Of a stretch of DNA of 47,572 bases, positions 13,738 to 21,861 are shown piece after piece; position 1 is the first letter of the stretch; every line of letters starts with the position of its first letter. Under the pieces are notes generated by a model. The model worked only from the letters and a program-made list of their open reading frames with translations. It was not told the DNA's origin and did no database searches. Made by a program: the position numbers and the translations under genes. Origin of the DNA: CAKSHC01 sp045595395 (GTDB lineage: Bacteria; Bacillota; Clostridia; Oscillospirales; UMGS1783); contig JAZOAH010000009.1 of NCBI GenBank assembly GCA_045595395.1, forward strand, positions 1-47,572, given 5' to 3'.

Positions 13738-15486
13738 TATCTTGTATTTCTCTCGGAAGCTGACGAACATTTCCCGATACTTGGGGTCGTCATGCCGTGT
13801 GGCCCGCAGCGATTCGTGCAGGTTCAGGTCGTTGTGCGCCATGTCGATAACACAGCCGGCAATATTGGAGCAGTGATCGGCCACCCGCTCCAGGTCGGTC
13901 AACAGATCCGACCAGATAAACCCGGCCTCAATACTGCAATCGCCCATCTGCAACCGCTCGATGTGGCGGGCACGCAACCGATCCTTCAGCCGATTGATGA
14001 CCTGCTCGAGCGGCTCGACGGCATAGGCCTCGGCCAGATCGTTCTCGATAAAGGCCTTCATCGACAGCTCCTGGATCTCGCTGACGGCCGACACCATCAC
14101 GCCCAGTTCATCCTTGGCCTTGCCCGACAGGGTCATCTGGCGACTCTTCATCTCCTCGGAAGACTGGCTGATGTTGACGGCATGGTCGGCGATGCGCTCA
14201 AAATCTCCGATCAGTCGCAACAGCTTGGCCGCCTCGGCACTGTCGGCCTCGGTCAACTGACAGGCACTGAGCTTGACCAGATAACTGCCCAGCTCGTCCT
14301 CATACTGGTCGGTGCGCTTCTCGTGATGGCGGATCTCCTCCATCGTTTCCTGGTTATAGTCATGGATCATGCCCAACGACTCATGCAGCGTCAGCCCGGC
14401 CTCCTGCGCCATCTCGATGGCCAGTTCACGGCAACGGCCCAGCGCCATAGGCGGGGTGGCCAGCAACCGCTCGTCGATCTTGACCGTCTTGTCCCCGTCG
14501 TCGCCCGGCACCAGACGGATGACCAGCTTTTCCAGCAGCCCCGACAGCGGCAGCATCAACAGGGTACACAAAATATTGAAAATGGAATGACAGATGGCAA
14601 TGCCGAATCCGTCGGCCGCGGTAAAGAGAATGAGCGGCCGCAGCAGCCAACGCACCAGCATAAAGACGATCAGCCACACCACCGTGCCGATCACGTTAAA
14701 GGACAGATGCACCATGGCGGCACGCTTGGCGTTTTTGTTGGTGCCCACCGACGAGATCATAGCCGTGATGCAGGTGCCGATGTTCTGACCCATGATAATG
14801 GGAATGGCGGCGCCGTAGCTGACCTGCCCGGTCGCCGAAAGCATCTGCAACACACCCACCGAAGCCGACGAGGACTGGATGGCCGCCGTCAACAAAGCGC
14901 CCACCAGCACGCCCAGCAGCGGATTCTCAAACAACCCGAACATCTGCTCAAGCGCCGACAGCACCTCGGGGATCTCGGCCAGACGGGAGGAGGTCGAGGT
15001 CATGGTGTCCATACCGAACATCATCACGGCAAAGCCGAGCAGGATGGTTCCCGTCTCCTTGCGGGTGCTCTTCTTGGAGAACATATAAAAGACAATACCG
15101 ACCACCGCCAAAATAGGCACAAAGGAGGAGGGCTTGAGCATCTGCACCACGGGGTTATCGCTCGAAATGCCGCTCAAACTCAAGATCCAGGCCGTGACGG
15201 TTGTGCCGATATTGGCGCCCATGATCACGTTGATCGCCTGGCGCAGCGTCATCAGCCCGGTGTTAACAAAGCCCACGACCATAACAGTGGTGGCCGCCGA
15301 GGACTGGATGACCGAGGTCACGCCAAGGCCGGTCGCCAAACCCGCCACCCGTCCGGTGGTCAGCTTGGCCAGAATGGAGCGCAGGCTGCTGCCGGCCCGC
15401 CGTTCGAGCGCATCGCCCATGATCTGCATACCAAACAGGAACAGGCACATGGCTCCCAGGATTGTCAATACATCAAACACTGTCAT
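13735..15486 (-). CDS. Na+/phosphate cotransporter family protein with PhoU domain
   Basis: A 583-residue protein. The membrane part (residues 1-310) has the two inverted repeats typical of Na/Pi-cotransporters, each with a QSS motif (QSSAATTV at about 61 and QSSSASVG at about 204). A cytosolic PhoU-like helical domain follows at about 340-560. It should import phosphate, or balance it, using the sodium gradient, with the PhoU part regulating. ATG 15486 has AAGGAG upstream. It is a single gene with its own promoter. Confidence 0.93.
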   Translation of the reverse strand: MTVFDVLTILGAMCLFLFGMQIMGDALERRAGSSLRSILAKLTTGRVAGLATGLGVTSVIQSSAATTVMVVGFVNTGLMTLRQAINVIMGANIGTTVTAWILSLSGISSDNPVVQMLKPSSFVPILAVVGIVFYMFSKKSTRKETGTILLGFAVMMFGMDTMTSTSSRLAEIPEVLSALEQMFGLFENPLLGVLVGALLTAAIQSSSASVGVLQMLSATGQVSYGAAIPIIMGQNIGTCITAMISSVGTNKNAKRAAMVHLSFNVIGTVVWLIVFMLVRWLLRPLILFTAADGFGIAICHSIFNILCTLLMLPLSGLLEKLVIRLVPGDDGDKTVKIDERLLATPPMALGRCRELAIEMAQEAGLTLHESLGMIHDYNQETMEEIRHHEKRTDQYEDELGSYLVKLSACQLTEADSAEAAKLLRLIGDFERIADHAVNISQSSEEMKSRQMTLSGKAKDELGVMVSAVSEIQELSMKAFIENDLAEAYAVEPLEQVINRLKDRLRARHIERLQMGDCSIEAGFIWSDLLTDLERVADHCSNIAGCVIDMAHNDLNLHESLRATRHDDPKYREMFVSFREKYKI

Positions 15487-15525
15487 TTCTTTTTATGCTC
15501 CTTAGCAGTATGTCCGTACATGTCT

Positions 15526-15554
15526 ACTATAATATATTTTCATCGTTTCGTCAA
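15526..15554 (-). promoter_or_regulatory. Promoter of the Na/Pi cotransporter gene
   Basis: On the minus strand: -35 TTGACG (15554-15549), 17-bp spacer, -10 TATAGT (15531-15526). The -35 lies inside the 3' end of the upstream CPBP gene. Confidence 0.8.
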
Positions 15555-16250
15555 TATCCGACTCGCCAAAAACCAGCAACCGACCCCTATCGCCGCCACC
15601 GCCGGCCAGGGCAAGCCCAGCGTCACGCTTGGCAGATAGTTGCTCAGCACCGACCACAGATTATTGATAAAATGATAGAGCACCGCCAAGGCAACATTAT
15701 CGGTCTTGACACACAAATAGGTGATGGCGATCCCCAGCACCGCCGTCGGCACCAGCCGATAGATATCCAGATGAAACAGCCCAAACATCAGTCCCACCAC
15801 CACCGAAAGGGTCAGCGGCGGCAGCCCGGCAAAGCAGCGGCGCAACACCCCCCGAAAGAGGGCTTCTTCGCAGATGGCAGGCAGGACGGCCACCACAGGG
15901 ATGGCCAGATAGAGCGGGGTGCGGGTGATCTGCCCCACCTCCTCCAGCCGTTGCCCCACTTCGGGCGTCACCAGCGCCGTCAGCGCCGTCAAAACGGTGG
16001 CGATGCTCTGCCCGGCGACATATAACAGGGCCAACCCGCCCCATTGCCGCCCGGTGATGCGCCGCACCGGAAAGGTCTCTTTGATCGAAAACCGGCACAA
16101 CCGCATGGCCGCCAGCGCCACCCCCAGCGTGATCAGCTCGGTCAGCACCAGCCCCCACATCCCTAACGCCGTCTGCAGCGGAAACCCCACATAGCCCAGC
16201 AACAGCCCGGCCACCAGGAAAATAATAAAGCCTTGGGTATAATTCTTCAT
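15540..16250 (-). CDS. CPBP family intramembrane metalloprotease
   Basis: A 236-residue membrane protein of the CAAX-prenyl-protease/bacteriocin-immunity (ABI) family. Active-site motifs: CEEALFRG (Glu-Glu and Arg at about 128-133), FGLFHLDIYR (His about 160) and LYHFINN (His and Asn near the C-terminus). Family members cleave membrane proteins or confer bacteriocin self-immunity; the substrate is not known here. ATG 16250 follows GGAGG at good spacing. The leader contains a 7-bp GC hairpin. The longer frame to 16307 would translate that hairpin and is rejected. Confidence 0.88.
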   Translation of the reverse strand: MKNYTQGFIIFLVAGLLLGYVGFPLQTALGMWGLVLTELITLGVALAAMRLCRFSIKETFPVRRITGRQWGGLALLYVAGQSIATVLTALTALVTPEVGQRLEEVGQITRTPLYLAIPVVAVLPAICEEALFRGVLRRCFAGLPPLTLSVVVGLMFGLFHLDIYRLVPTAVLGIAITYLCVKTDNVALAVLYHFINNLWSVLSNYLPSVTLGLPWPAVAAIGVGCWFLASRILTKR

Positions 16251-16278
16251 ACAACCTCCAATAGTGGCACCGATAGCG

Positions 16279-16296
16279 CCCCTTGCGAACAAGGGG
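16279..16296 (-). promoter_or_regulatory. Hairpin in the leader of the CPBP gene
   Basis: A perfect 7-bp stem CCCCTTG/CAAGGGG (TTCG loop on the minus strand) lies about 25 nt after the likely transcription start and about 30 nt before the start codon. No T-run follows, so it is not a terminator; mRNA protection is possible. Confidence 0.55.
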
Positions 16297-16327
16297 GGCC
16301 GTCGCATCAGTCACCATATCTGAATCT

Positions 16328-16356
16328 AATATATCATATGCGATAAGATTTGGCAA
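16328..16356 (-). promoter_or_regulatory. Promoter of the CPBP gene
   Basis: On the minus strand: -35 TTGCCA (16356-16351), 17-bp spacer, -10 TATATT (16333-16328). Confidence 0.75.
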
Positions 16357-16397
16357 GAAAAGGCGCAGGGGCACAAAAGACTGTCCCGCCACCCGCC

Positions 16398-16455
16398 AAA
16401 ATCGGCGTATTTGAGCGAAAACCGAAGAAAACCGCTCAAAAACCGACCAAAACCG
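16398..16455 (+). promoter_or_regulatory. Helically phased AAAACCG repeats upstream of the CNNM promoter
   Basis: AAAACCG occurs at 16418, 16428, 16439 and 16449 (steps 10, 11 and 10 bp), with AAAATCG at 16398, 20 bp before the first. The last copy ends two bases before the -35 box. An inverted copy CGGTTTT (16471-16477) lies in the spacer. A-tracts in phase with the helix bend DNA, so this is a candidate curved upstream element or a multi-site operator. Confidence 0.65.
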
Positions 16456-16457
16456 CC

Positions 16458-16486
16458 TTGCTTTCCCTCTCGGTTTTCGTTATAAT
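16458..16486 (+). promoter_or_regulatory. Promoter of the CNNM/CorC operon
   Basis: -35 TTGCTT (16458-16463), 17-bp spacer, -10 TATAAT (16481-16486). Confidence 0.82.
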
Positions 16487-16521
16487 ATGGATACACTTTC
16501 CTATATAAAAGGAGTTGGTCT

Positions 16522-17541
16522 TTGCTCATGGACGATGGCAGTCCCATATCCTATCTGCTTTTGATCTTCGTCTGTTTAGTCTTGTCCGCCATGTTCAGCG
16601 CCACCGAAACCGCCTTTGCCTCGGCAAGTCGGGTGCGGGTGGCTGCCCTTGCTGAGGATGGCGATAAAAAGGCACGCCGCCTCAACAAAGTCCTCAACAA
16701 CTTTGACAAGGTGCTTACGGCGCTGCTCATCCTCAACAACATCGTAAACATCGCTCTTGCCACCCTCGCCACCCTCTATGCCACCAAGGTATTAGGAGAT
16801 GGTGCGGTCGAATGGATGACGGTGGTTACGACGGTTGTTGTTTTTTTGTTTGGCGAATCCCTCCCCAAGGCCACCGCCCTCATCGCCGGCGAATCGCTGG
16901 CCTACGCCATGGCCGGGGTGATGACGGTGCTGACCAAGCTGCTCACCCCCCTCATCTTCGTCCTTAACGCCATCTCCAAATTCTTCCTAAAGCCCTTTAA
17001 GGAAGAAAACACCCCCACCGTCACCGAGGAAGAGCTGGAAAGCATCATCGACACCGTCGTCGAGGAGGACGCTGTCGATGAGGACACCGGCGAACTGCTT
17101 CAGAGCGCCATCGACCTGTCCCGCACCACCGCCGGCCAGATCATGACCCCCTGGGAGAACTGCCTGACGGTGTCGACCGCCATGAGCGAGCGTCAGATCC
17201 TCGATATCATCAAAGCCACCACCTTCTCCCGTCTGCCGGTCACCGATCGCAGCGGCAACCCCATCGGCTTTGTACTCATCCGAAAATATATCAAGGCCCA
17301 CCTCGAGTCGGGCCGTCCCAATAAATTGCGCCGTGTCCTACACCGGGGGTTGACCGTCAGTCATGACGCCTTTGTCGACGAACTGCTCCCCCGCCTCTCG
17401 GCCGCCCGCACCCACATCGCCTATGTCAAAAAAGAAGGCAAGATCGTCGGTATCATCACCGTCGAGGATATCCTCGAAGAACTGGTCGGTGAGATCTACG
17501 ACGAGGACGATGCCGCCCCGGAAGGGGGTGCGTCGGCATGA
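16522..17541 (+). CDS. CNNM (DUF21) and CBS-pair membrane protein, first of two paralogs
   Basis: A 339-residue protein. A DUF21/CNNM membrane domain spans residues 5-180 (FSATETAFASASRVRV, LILNNIVNIALATLAT) and two CBS domains lie at about 200-330. Homologues are linked to Mg2+/Co2+ efflux and resistance. Unlike its neighbour it stops after the second CBS domain (DILEELVGEIYDE) and lacks the C-terminal CorC_HlyC domain. The start is TTG 16522, 7 bases after GGAG. ATG 16528 is in frame but 13 bases away, so TTG is favoured. The stop overlaps the next ATG (ATGA). Confidence 0.88.
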   Translation: MLMDDGSPISYLLLIFVCLVLSAMFSATETAFASASRVRVAALAEDGDKKARRLNKVLNNFDKVLTALLILNNIVNIALATLATLYATKVLGDGAVEWMTVVTTVVVFLFGESLPKATALIAGESLAYAMAGVMTVLTKLLTPLIFVLNAISKFFLKPFKEENTPTVTEEELESIIDTVVEEDAVDEDTGELLQSAIDLSRTTAGQIMTPWENCLTVSTAMSERQILDIIKATTFSRLPVTDRSGNPIGFVLIRKYIKAHLESGRPNKLRRVLHRGLTVSHDAFVDELLPRLSAARTHIAYVKKEGKIVGIITVEDILEELVGEIYDEDDAAPEGGASA

Positions 17542-18809
17542 TCTTCTCCTGGATCGCTCTGCCTCTGCTGATTCTCTGCTCCACCTTCTTCTCCCTCTCC
17601 GAGATCGCCTACACCCAGATCAACCCCCTGCGCCTGCACACCCGTGCCGAGGAGTCGGGCAAGAAGACCCACCGAGTTGCACTGCATATTGCCGAGCATT
17701 TTGAATCAACGCTGACCGCCATATTACTCGGCAACAACCTGGCCAACATCGCCGGCACCTCCATCGCCACCATGCTGGTCGTCACCCTCTGGGGCGAAGG
17801 CTACACCTGGATCTCCTCGGTCGCCATGACGGTGCTGGTGCTCATCTTCGGCGAGATCACCCCCAAGCAACTGGCCCAACGCATCCCCGAGGCCGTCTGC
17901 TCCTTCGCCGCCTGGCCGCTGCGTATCCTGACCATTATGTTCTATCCCTTTGTTTGGCTCATCGGCCGCCTCAACGCCCTGCTCGCCCACCTGTATAAAA
18001 ACCGCATCCCCGACACCCCCACCGTCACCGAGGAGGAGCTGGAAAGCCTCATCGACACGGCCGAGGACGAAAGCATCATCGACGAGGACACCGGCGAACT
18101 GCTCCAAAGCGCCCTCGATTGGGGCGAAGTGCAGGCCTATGAGATCCTCACCCCCCGTGTCGACATGATGGCCATCGACATCGACGACGATGATCAAACC
18201 ATCCGCCAAACCATTGCATCCTCGACCTTCTCCCGCCTGCCCGTCTATCAGGATACCCCCGATAACCTCATCGGCATCCTGCGTGTCAACCATTTCTACC
18301 GTGCCTGCATCGACGCCGAACGGGTCAACATCCGTGACCTGCTCATCCCCGTCACCTATGTCCATAAGACGATGGCTCTGCCCGACGTGCTCGATACCAT
18401 GCGCCGCAACAAGTGCCACATGGTCGTGGTCAACGACGAGTACGGCGGCACCGACGGCATCCTCACCATGGAGGACGTGCTCGAACAGCTGGTCGGCGAC
18501 ATCTGGGACGAATCGGACGAGATCGAAGAGGAATTCACCTTCCTCACCGCCGATCGGGCGGTGGTCGACGGCGATATGCGCATCTACGACTTCTTCGACC
18601 AGGTCGAGGTCGACGACCGTGACTACGACGAGGACAACGCCACCGTCGGCGGCTGGGCCATGGACCGACTCGACGGCAACCCCGAGATCGGCGCCACCTT
18701 CACCTATAAAAATCTCACCCTCACCGTCGAAAAACTCGACGGCCGCCGCATCGAAGAACTGTCGGTCATCATCGCCCCCGAGGACGAGGACGACGACCAA
18801 GACCTATAA
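17538..18809 (+). CDS. CNNM/CorC family protein with CBS pair and CorC_HlyC domain
   Basis: A 423-residue paralog of the preceding gene. The CNNM membrane domain lies at about 1-180 (FFSLSEIAYTQINPLRL, LLGNNLANIAGTSIAT). The CBS pair at about 200-325 includes DEYGGTDGILTMEDVLEQLVG, and a complete CorC_HlyC domain at about 340-420 ends in an Asp/Glu-rich tail. It probably acts in Mg2+ or Co2+ homeostasis at the membrane, perhaps as a heteromer with its partner. It is translationally coupled through ATGA. Confidence 0.9.
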   Translation: MIFSWIALPLLILCSTFFSLSEIAYTQINPLRLHTRAEESGKKTHRVALHIAEHFESTLTAILLGNNLANIAGTSIATMLVVTLWGEGYTWISSVAMTVLVLIFGEITPKQLAQRIPEAVCSFAAWPLRILTIMFYPFVWLIGRLNALLAHLYKNRIPDTPTVTEEELESLIDTAEDESIIDEDTGELLQSALDWGEVQAYEILTPRVDMMAIDIDDDDQTIRQTIASSTFSRLPVYQDTPDNLIGILRVNHFYRACIDAERVNIRDLLIPVTYVHKTMALPDVLDTMRRNKCHMVVVNDEYGGTDGILTMEDVLEQLVGDIWDESDEIEEEFTFLTADRAVVDGDMRIYDFFDQVEVDDRDYDEDNATVGGWAMDRLDGNPEIGATFTYKNLTLTVEKLDGRRIEELSVIIAPEDEDDDQDL

Positions 18810-18813
18810 AGCA

Positions 18814-18848
18814 AAAGCAGGAATCTTAGGAAAGATTCCTGCTTTATT
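18814..18848. terminator. Bidirectional terminator
   Basis: A 14-bp perfect stem (18814-18827 with 18832-18845) lies between the CorC gene and the convergent ZIP gene. Confidence 0.92.
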
Positions 18849-18849
18849 G

Positions 18850-19545
18850 TTATGCCAGCAGCTGCACGGTGATCAGCCCGAACAGCACCCCCGCCACACC
18901 GACGGCGGCGGCACTGCGCCTACCGTCCTGCAAGGCACGGGGCAGCACCTCGCAAAAGGTCATATAGATCATGGCTCCGCCGGCCAAGGCCAGCGACAGG
19001 GCGGTAAAGGCGCTGCCCGCCTGCCCCAGCCACAGTCCGACCAGGCCGCCCAATGCCGTAGGCGCCCCGCACAGCACCATCAGCCCCAGCACCCGCAACC
19101 GTCCCATACCGCCATCCAACAGCGGCACGGCCACCGCCAACCCCTCGGGAATGTCGTGCAGCATAATGAGAATGGCCAACACCAGCCCCAGCCGCAGATC
19201 GAAGGCGCCGCCGGCGCCGATAGCCAGACCCTCGGGAAAATTGTGCAGGCCAATGCCGATGAGCAGCAAAAAGCCACCGCTGCCCGGCAGTCGGTCAAGC
19301 AGCAAACTCAGCAGCCCGATGCTGACGACACCGCCCACCACACCGATGGCCGCCAGCCCTAAGCCCCCCATGGCCAAGGCTTCGGGAATCAGATCAAAAA
19401 AGGCGATGGCCAGCATCACCCCGCCGGCAAAGACGGTCAGCATCCGTGCCGTGCTCTCCCCTCGCCGTCCGAAGATAAAGGCGATGCAGCCGCCCAGGCA
19501 GGTGCCCACGATGCCGGCCGCCGTCGCCATCCAGATAACACGCAT
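18850..19545 (-). CDS. ZIP family divalent metal transporter (GufA-like)
   Basis: A 231-residue membrane protein with about eight helices. The two metal-binding motifs of ZIP transporters are present: GIGLHNFPEGLAIG in helix IV and MLHDIPEGLAVA in helix V. The GGVMLAIAFFDLIPEA stretch of helix II and a Gly/Ala-rich C-terminus also fit the GufA branch. It likely imports Zn2+ or another divalent metal. ATG 19545 sits 7 bases after AGGAGG; ATG 19563 is upstream of that site and is rejected. Confidence 0.92.
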   Translation of the reverse strand: MRVIWMATAAGIVGTCLGGCIAFIFGRRGESTARMLTVFAGGVMLAIAFFDLIPEALAMGGLGLAAIGVVGGVVSIGLLSLLLDRLPGSGGFLLLIGIGLHNFPEGLAIGAGGAFDLRLGLVLAILIMLHDIPEGLAVAVPLLDGGMGRLRVLGLMVLCGAPTALGGLVGLWLGQAGSAFTALSLALAGGAMIYMTFCEVLPRALQDGRRSAAAVGVAGVLFGLITVQLLA

Positions 19546-19580
19546 AGCATTTCCTCCTGTCACATGCTATGCCTTTTTTC

Positions 19581-19609
19581 TTGCCTCTATGCCCGTTGTG
19601 TGATATAAT
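19581..19609 (+). promoter_or_regulatory. Promoter of the SLOG-domain gene
   Basis: -35 TTGCCT (19581-19586), 17-bp spacer, -10 TATAAT (19604-19609). Confidence 0.78.
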
Positions 19610-19636
19610 ATAGGCATCTTTTTCCATACGAGGTGC

Positions 19637-19978
19637 ATGATGAAAGTTGCTGTGATCGGATCCCGCAATCTCCAGGTCGCCGACCTGGCCCGCTATCTGC
19701 CTGCTGACACCACCGAGATCGTTTCGGGCGGCGCTCGAGGCATCGACACCTGCGCCCGTGACTATGCGCTGGCCCACGACCTAAAACTCACCGAGTTTTT
19801 GCCCGACTATCAAAGCTTCGGCCGTGGCGCCCCCTTAAAGCGCAACATCACCATCATCGAGCACGCCGATCTGGTGCTGGCCTTTTGGGACGGCCGATCC
19901 CGTGGCACCAAGTATGTCATCGACCAATGCAAGACCCGTGGCATCCCCATCAAGATCTTCTGCCCCAAAAAAGAATAA
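19637..19978 (+). CDS. Small SLOG-domain (YspA/DprA-like) nucleotide-binding protein
   Basis: A 113-residue single-domain protein with the Rossmann-like SLOG fold. KVAVIGSRNL at the N-terminus, the ligand loop EIVSGGARGIDTCARDYA, and the second half HADLVLAFWDGRSRGTKYVIDQC are all typical. SLOG proteins bind nucleotides or nucleotide derivatives; this minimal form is common in Clostridia and its ligand is unknown. GAGGTG precedes two adjacent ATGs (19637, 19640), of which the second has the better spacing. Compare the broken relative at 27977-28356. Confidence 0.85.
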   Translation: MMKVAVIGSRNLQVADLARYLPADTTEIVSGGARGIDTCARDYALAHDLKLTEFLPDYQSFGRGAPLKRNITIIEHADLVLAFWDGRSRGTKYVIDQCKTRGIPIKIFCPKKE

Positions 19979-20016
19979 AAAAGCCGTTCGGATTTCCCGA
20001 ACGGCATTTCTTTTTT
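19976..20016. terminator. Bidirectional terminator
   Basis: Stem GCCGTTCGG (19983-19991) pairs with CCGAACGGC (19997-20005), with A6 before and T6 after. Confidence 0.92.
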
Positions 20017-21556
20017 ATTTGGCGTAATCAATGGCACGGCTCTCACGCACCACATTGACCTTGATCTGGCCGGGATATTCCATCTCCTGCTCGATCTTCT
20101 TGACAATGTCACGGGCGACCACAGTGATCTGATCGTCGCTGACAGCCTCAGGCTTGACCATAACACGGATCTCTCGGCCGGCCTGAATGGCAAAGGAGCG
20201 CTCAACGCCGTTGAAGGAGTTGGCGATCTCTTCCAACTTCTGCAGACGCTTGATATAAGCCTCGAGGTTTTCACGGCGGGCGCCGGGACGGGCGGCCGAC
20301 ACAGCATCGGCGGCCTGAACCAGACAGGCAATGACCGTCTTGCACTCGACATCGCCGTGGTGGGCATGGATGGCGTGGATGACCTCGTTGTTTTCACGGT
20401 ACTTGCGGGCATACTCGACACCGATCTCGATGTGCGAGCCGTCGATCTCATGGTCGAGGGCCTTGCCCAGGTCATGCAGCAGGCCGGCACGCTTGGCCAA
20501 AACGACATCGGCGCCCAGCTCGGCTGCCATGGCTCCGGCGATCTGTGCCACCTCCAGCGAATGATTGAGAACATTCTGACCGTAACTGGTACGGTATTTC
20601 AAACGGCCCAGGATCTTGACCAGCTCGGGATGCAGGTTGTGGATGCCGGTCTCGAAGGCGGCTCGTTCGCCCTCCTTCTTGATGATCTGCTCGACCTCTT
20701 TGCGGGTCTTCTCCACGATCTCCTCGATGCGGGCCGGATGGATACGGCCGTCGGAGATCAGACGCTCCAGCGACAGACGGGCCACCTCACGGCGCACCGG
20801 ATCAAAGCTGGAAATGGTGATGGCTTCGGGGGTATCGTCGATGATCAGATCGACGCCGGTCAGCGTTTCGATGGAACGGATGTTGCGTCCCTCACGGCCG
20901 ATGATGCGGCCCTTCATCTCATCGTTAGGCAGGGATACGACCGACACGGTAGTCTCGCTGACCTGGTCGGCGGCGCAACGCTGAATAGCCTGCGAGATGA
21001 CCTCACGTGCCGTCTTCTCGGCGTTCTCACGCACCCGCTCTTCGTTCTCCTTGATCAGTACCGCCGTTTCGTGCGTGATCTCGCTGCTCAACTCTTCCAG
21101 CAGCTTGGCCTTGGCCTGCTCGGCCGTAAAGCCCGAGATCTTCTCCAGCATGGCGATCTGACCCTTTTTCAGTTCGGTCGCCTCAGCCTCCAGCGCCTCG
21201 ATCTTTTTCATCTTGGCCTCCAGCTGCGCCTCCTTCTGTTCAAAGGCAGCGTTGCGACGATCAAACTGCTCCTCTTTCTGTTGCAAACGGTTCTCCTGCC
21301 GCTGAATGTCGGCACGGCGTTCCTTGATCTCCTTTTCGGCGTCAGTACGGTTTCTCAGGATCTCGTCCTTGGCCTCCAACAAAATCTCTTTTCGTTTGGC
21401 ATCGGCTGATTTCATAGCATCATTGATCAAGCGCTTGGCTTCCGTTTCCGCCGAGCCGATTTTGGCTTCAGCGATCTTCTTGCGGTACAGGACGCCGGCA
21501 AGCGCGCCGGTAATGACGCCAAGAACCAGGCCGGCCGCGGCAAACAGCCATTCCAT
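20015..21556 (-). CDS. rny: Ribonuclease Y
   Basis: A 513-residue membrane-anchored endoribonuclease that starts bulk mRNA decay in Gram-positive bacteria. Domains in order: an N-terminal membrane helix (1-25), a long charged coiled coil (about 27-200), a KH domain (about 210-275, GRIIGREGRNIRSIE), and an HD domain (about 330-425) with the catalytic pair in LLHDLGKALDHE (His 361, Asp 362) and HAHHGD. Length is normal. The gene is preceded by a 5' region of about 200 nt holding a rod-like structure and a terminator, so the enzyme may be controlled by attenuation. Confidence 0.97.
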   Translation of the reverse strand: MEWLFAAAGLVLGVITGALAGVLYRKKIAEAKIGSAETEAKRLINDAMKSADAKRKEILLEAKDEILRNRTDAEKEIKERRADIQRQENRLQQKEEQFDRRNAAFEQKEAQLEAKMKKIEALEAEATELKKGQIAMLEKISGFTAEQAKAKLLEELSSEITHETAVLIKENEERVRENAEKTAREVISQAIQRCAADQVSETTVSVVSLPNDEMKGRIIGREGRNIRSIETLTGVDLIIDDTPEAITISSFDPVRREVARLSLERLISDGRIHPARIEEIVEKTRKEVEQIIKKEGERAAFETGIHNLHPELVKILGRLKYRTSYGQNVLNHSLEVAQIAGAMAAELGADVVLAKRAGLLHDLGKALDHEIDGSHIEIGVEYARKYRENNEVIHAIHAHHGDVECKTVIACLVQAADAVSAARPGARRENLEAYIKRLQKLEEIANSFNGVERSFAIQAGREIRVMVKPEAVSDDQITVVARDIVKKIEQEMEYPGQIKVNVVRESRAIDYAK

Positions 21557-21587
21557 AGTTCTTACCCTCTTTCAAAAAAAATATAAT

Positions 21588-21619
21588 AAAAAAGACCGCA
21601 CGGATGCTTTCCGTCGGTC
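21588..21619 (-). terminator. Terminator inside the rny leader
   Basis: On the minus strand a GC stem (21619-21610 with 21604-21594, small bulge, AAGCA loop) is followed by T6. It ends about 30 nt before the rny start codon. It either ends a separate small RNA or attenuates rny. Confidence 0.8.
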
Positions 21620-21760
21620 CACCGGCTGTCTACACAAACACTTTTCCTTGTATTTTTATGATATAGGTATCCCAAAATCCCCGTTACGGGGCATAAAAAA
21701 ATAAAAATATATCAAAAAGTTCAGTGTGCGAACCGGTAAAGATGACATAATACATCTACC
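21588..21760 (-). ncRNA. Candidate structured RNA (rny leader or independent sRNA)
   Basis: From the predicted start near 21760 to the terminator, about 172 nt fold into one long rod. ACCGG 21737-21733 (as ACCGG on RNA) pairs with CCGGT 21625-21621. ACAC/GTGT pairs at 21727-21724 with 21635-21632, ACTTTT/AAAAGT at 21720-21715 with 21645-21640, and a 9-bp A/U helix at 21709-21701 with 21659-21651. A CCCCG/CGGGG hairpin at 21691-21679 caps the rod. Paired segments are separated by internal loops, a layout reminiscent of 6S RNA. I do not recognise the family. Confidence 0.5.
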
Positions 21761-21765
21761 TTATT

Positions 21766-21794
21766 AGTTTAATCGTCTATCCCCGGCTTGTCAA
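21766..21794 (-). promoter_or_regulatory. Promoter of the rny leader RNA
   Basis: On the minus strand: -35 TTGACA (21794-21789), 17-bp spacer, -10 TAAACT (21771-21766). Confidence 0.8.
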
Positions 21795-21830
21795 TAGCAA
21801 ATATAAAATTTTTTCTACATATATAAATAT

Positions 21831-21854
21831 GGCCCCCGGATCACTCCGGGAGCC
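21831..21854 (-). terminator. Terminator of the DUF3048 gene
   Basis: A 10-bp stem with one mismatch (21831-21840 with 21845-21854) lies directly after the stop. The following tract is AT-rich rather than a clean T-run. Confidence 0.65.
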
Positions 21855-21861
21855 GGGTTGC

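Noticed and set aside
13111..15639. An 842-codon open frame on the plus strand
   Set aside because: It covers part of the Pr6Pr-like gene in another frame and the antisense of the Na/Pi transporter. The product is His/Arg/Gln-rich without any domain, and it would read through a terminator.
16326..16547. A 73-codon minus-strand frame between the CPBP and CNNM genes
   Set aside because: It runs through two good promoters and the phased A-tract region, and its product has no domain character.
21652..21694. Leader peptide of about 12 codons (start MPRNGDF) in the rny leader
   Set aside because: No Shine-Dalgarno is present, the ATG follows a T-run, and the sequence is part of the CCCCG/CGGGG hairpin. 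No run of regulatory codons is seen.
21720..21745. tRNA-like TTCG segment (GGTTCGCAC) in the rny leader
   Set aside because: No acceptor or anticodon stem can be formed around it; it is part of the rod helix.
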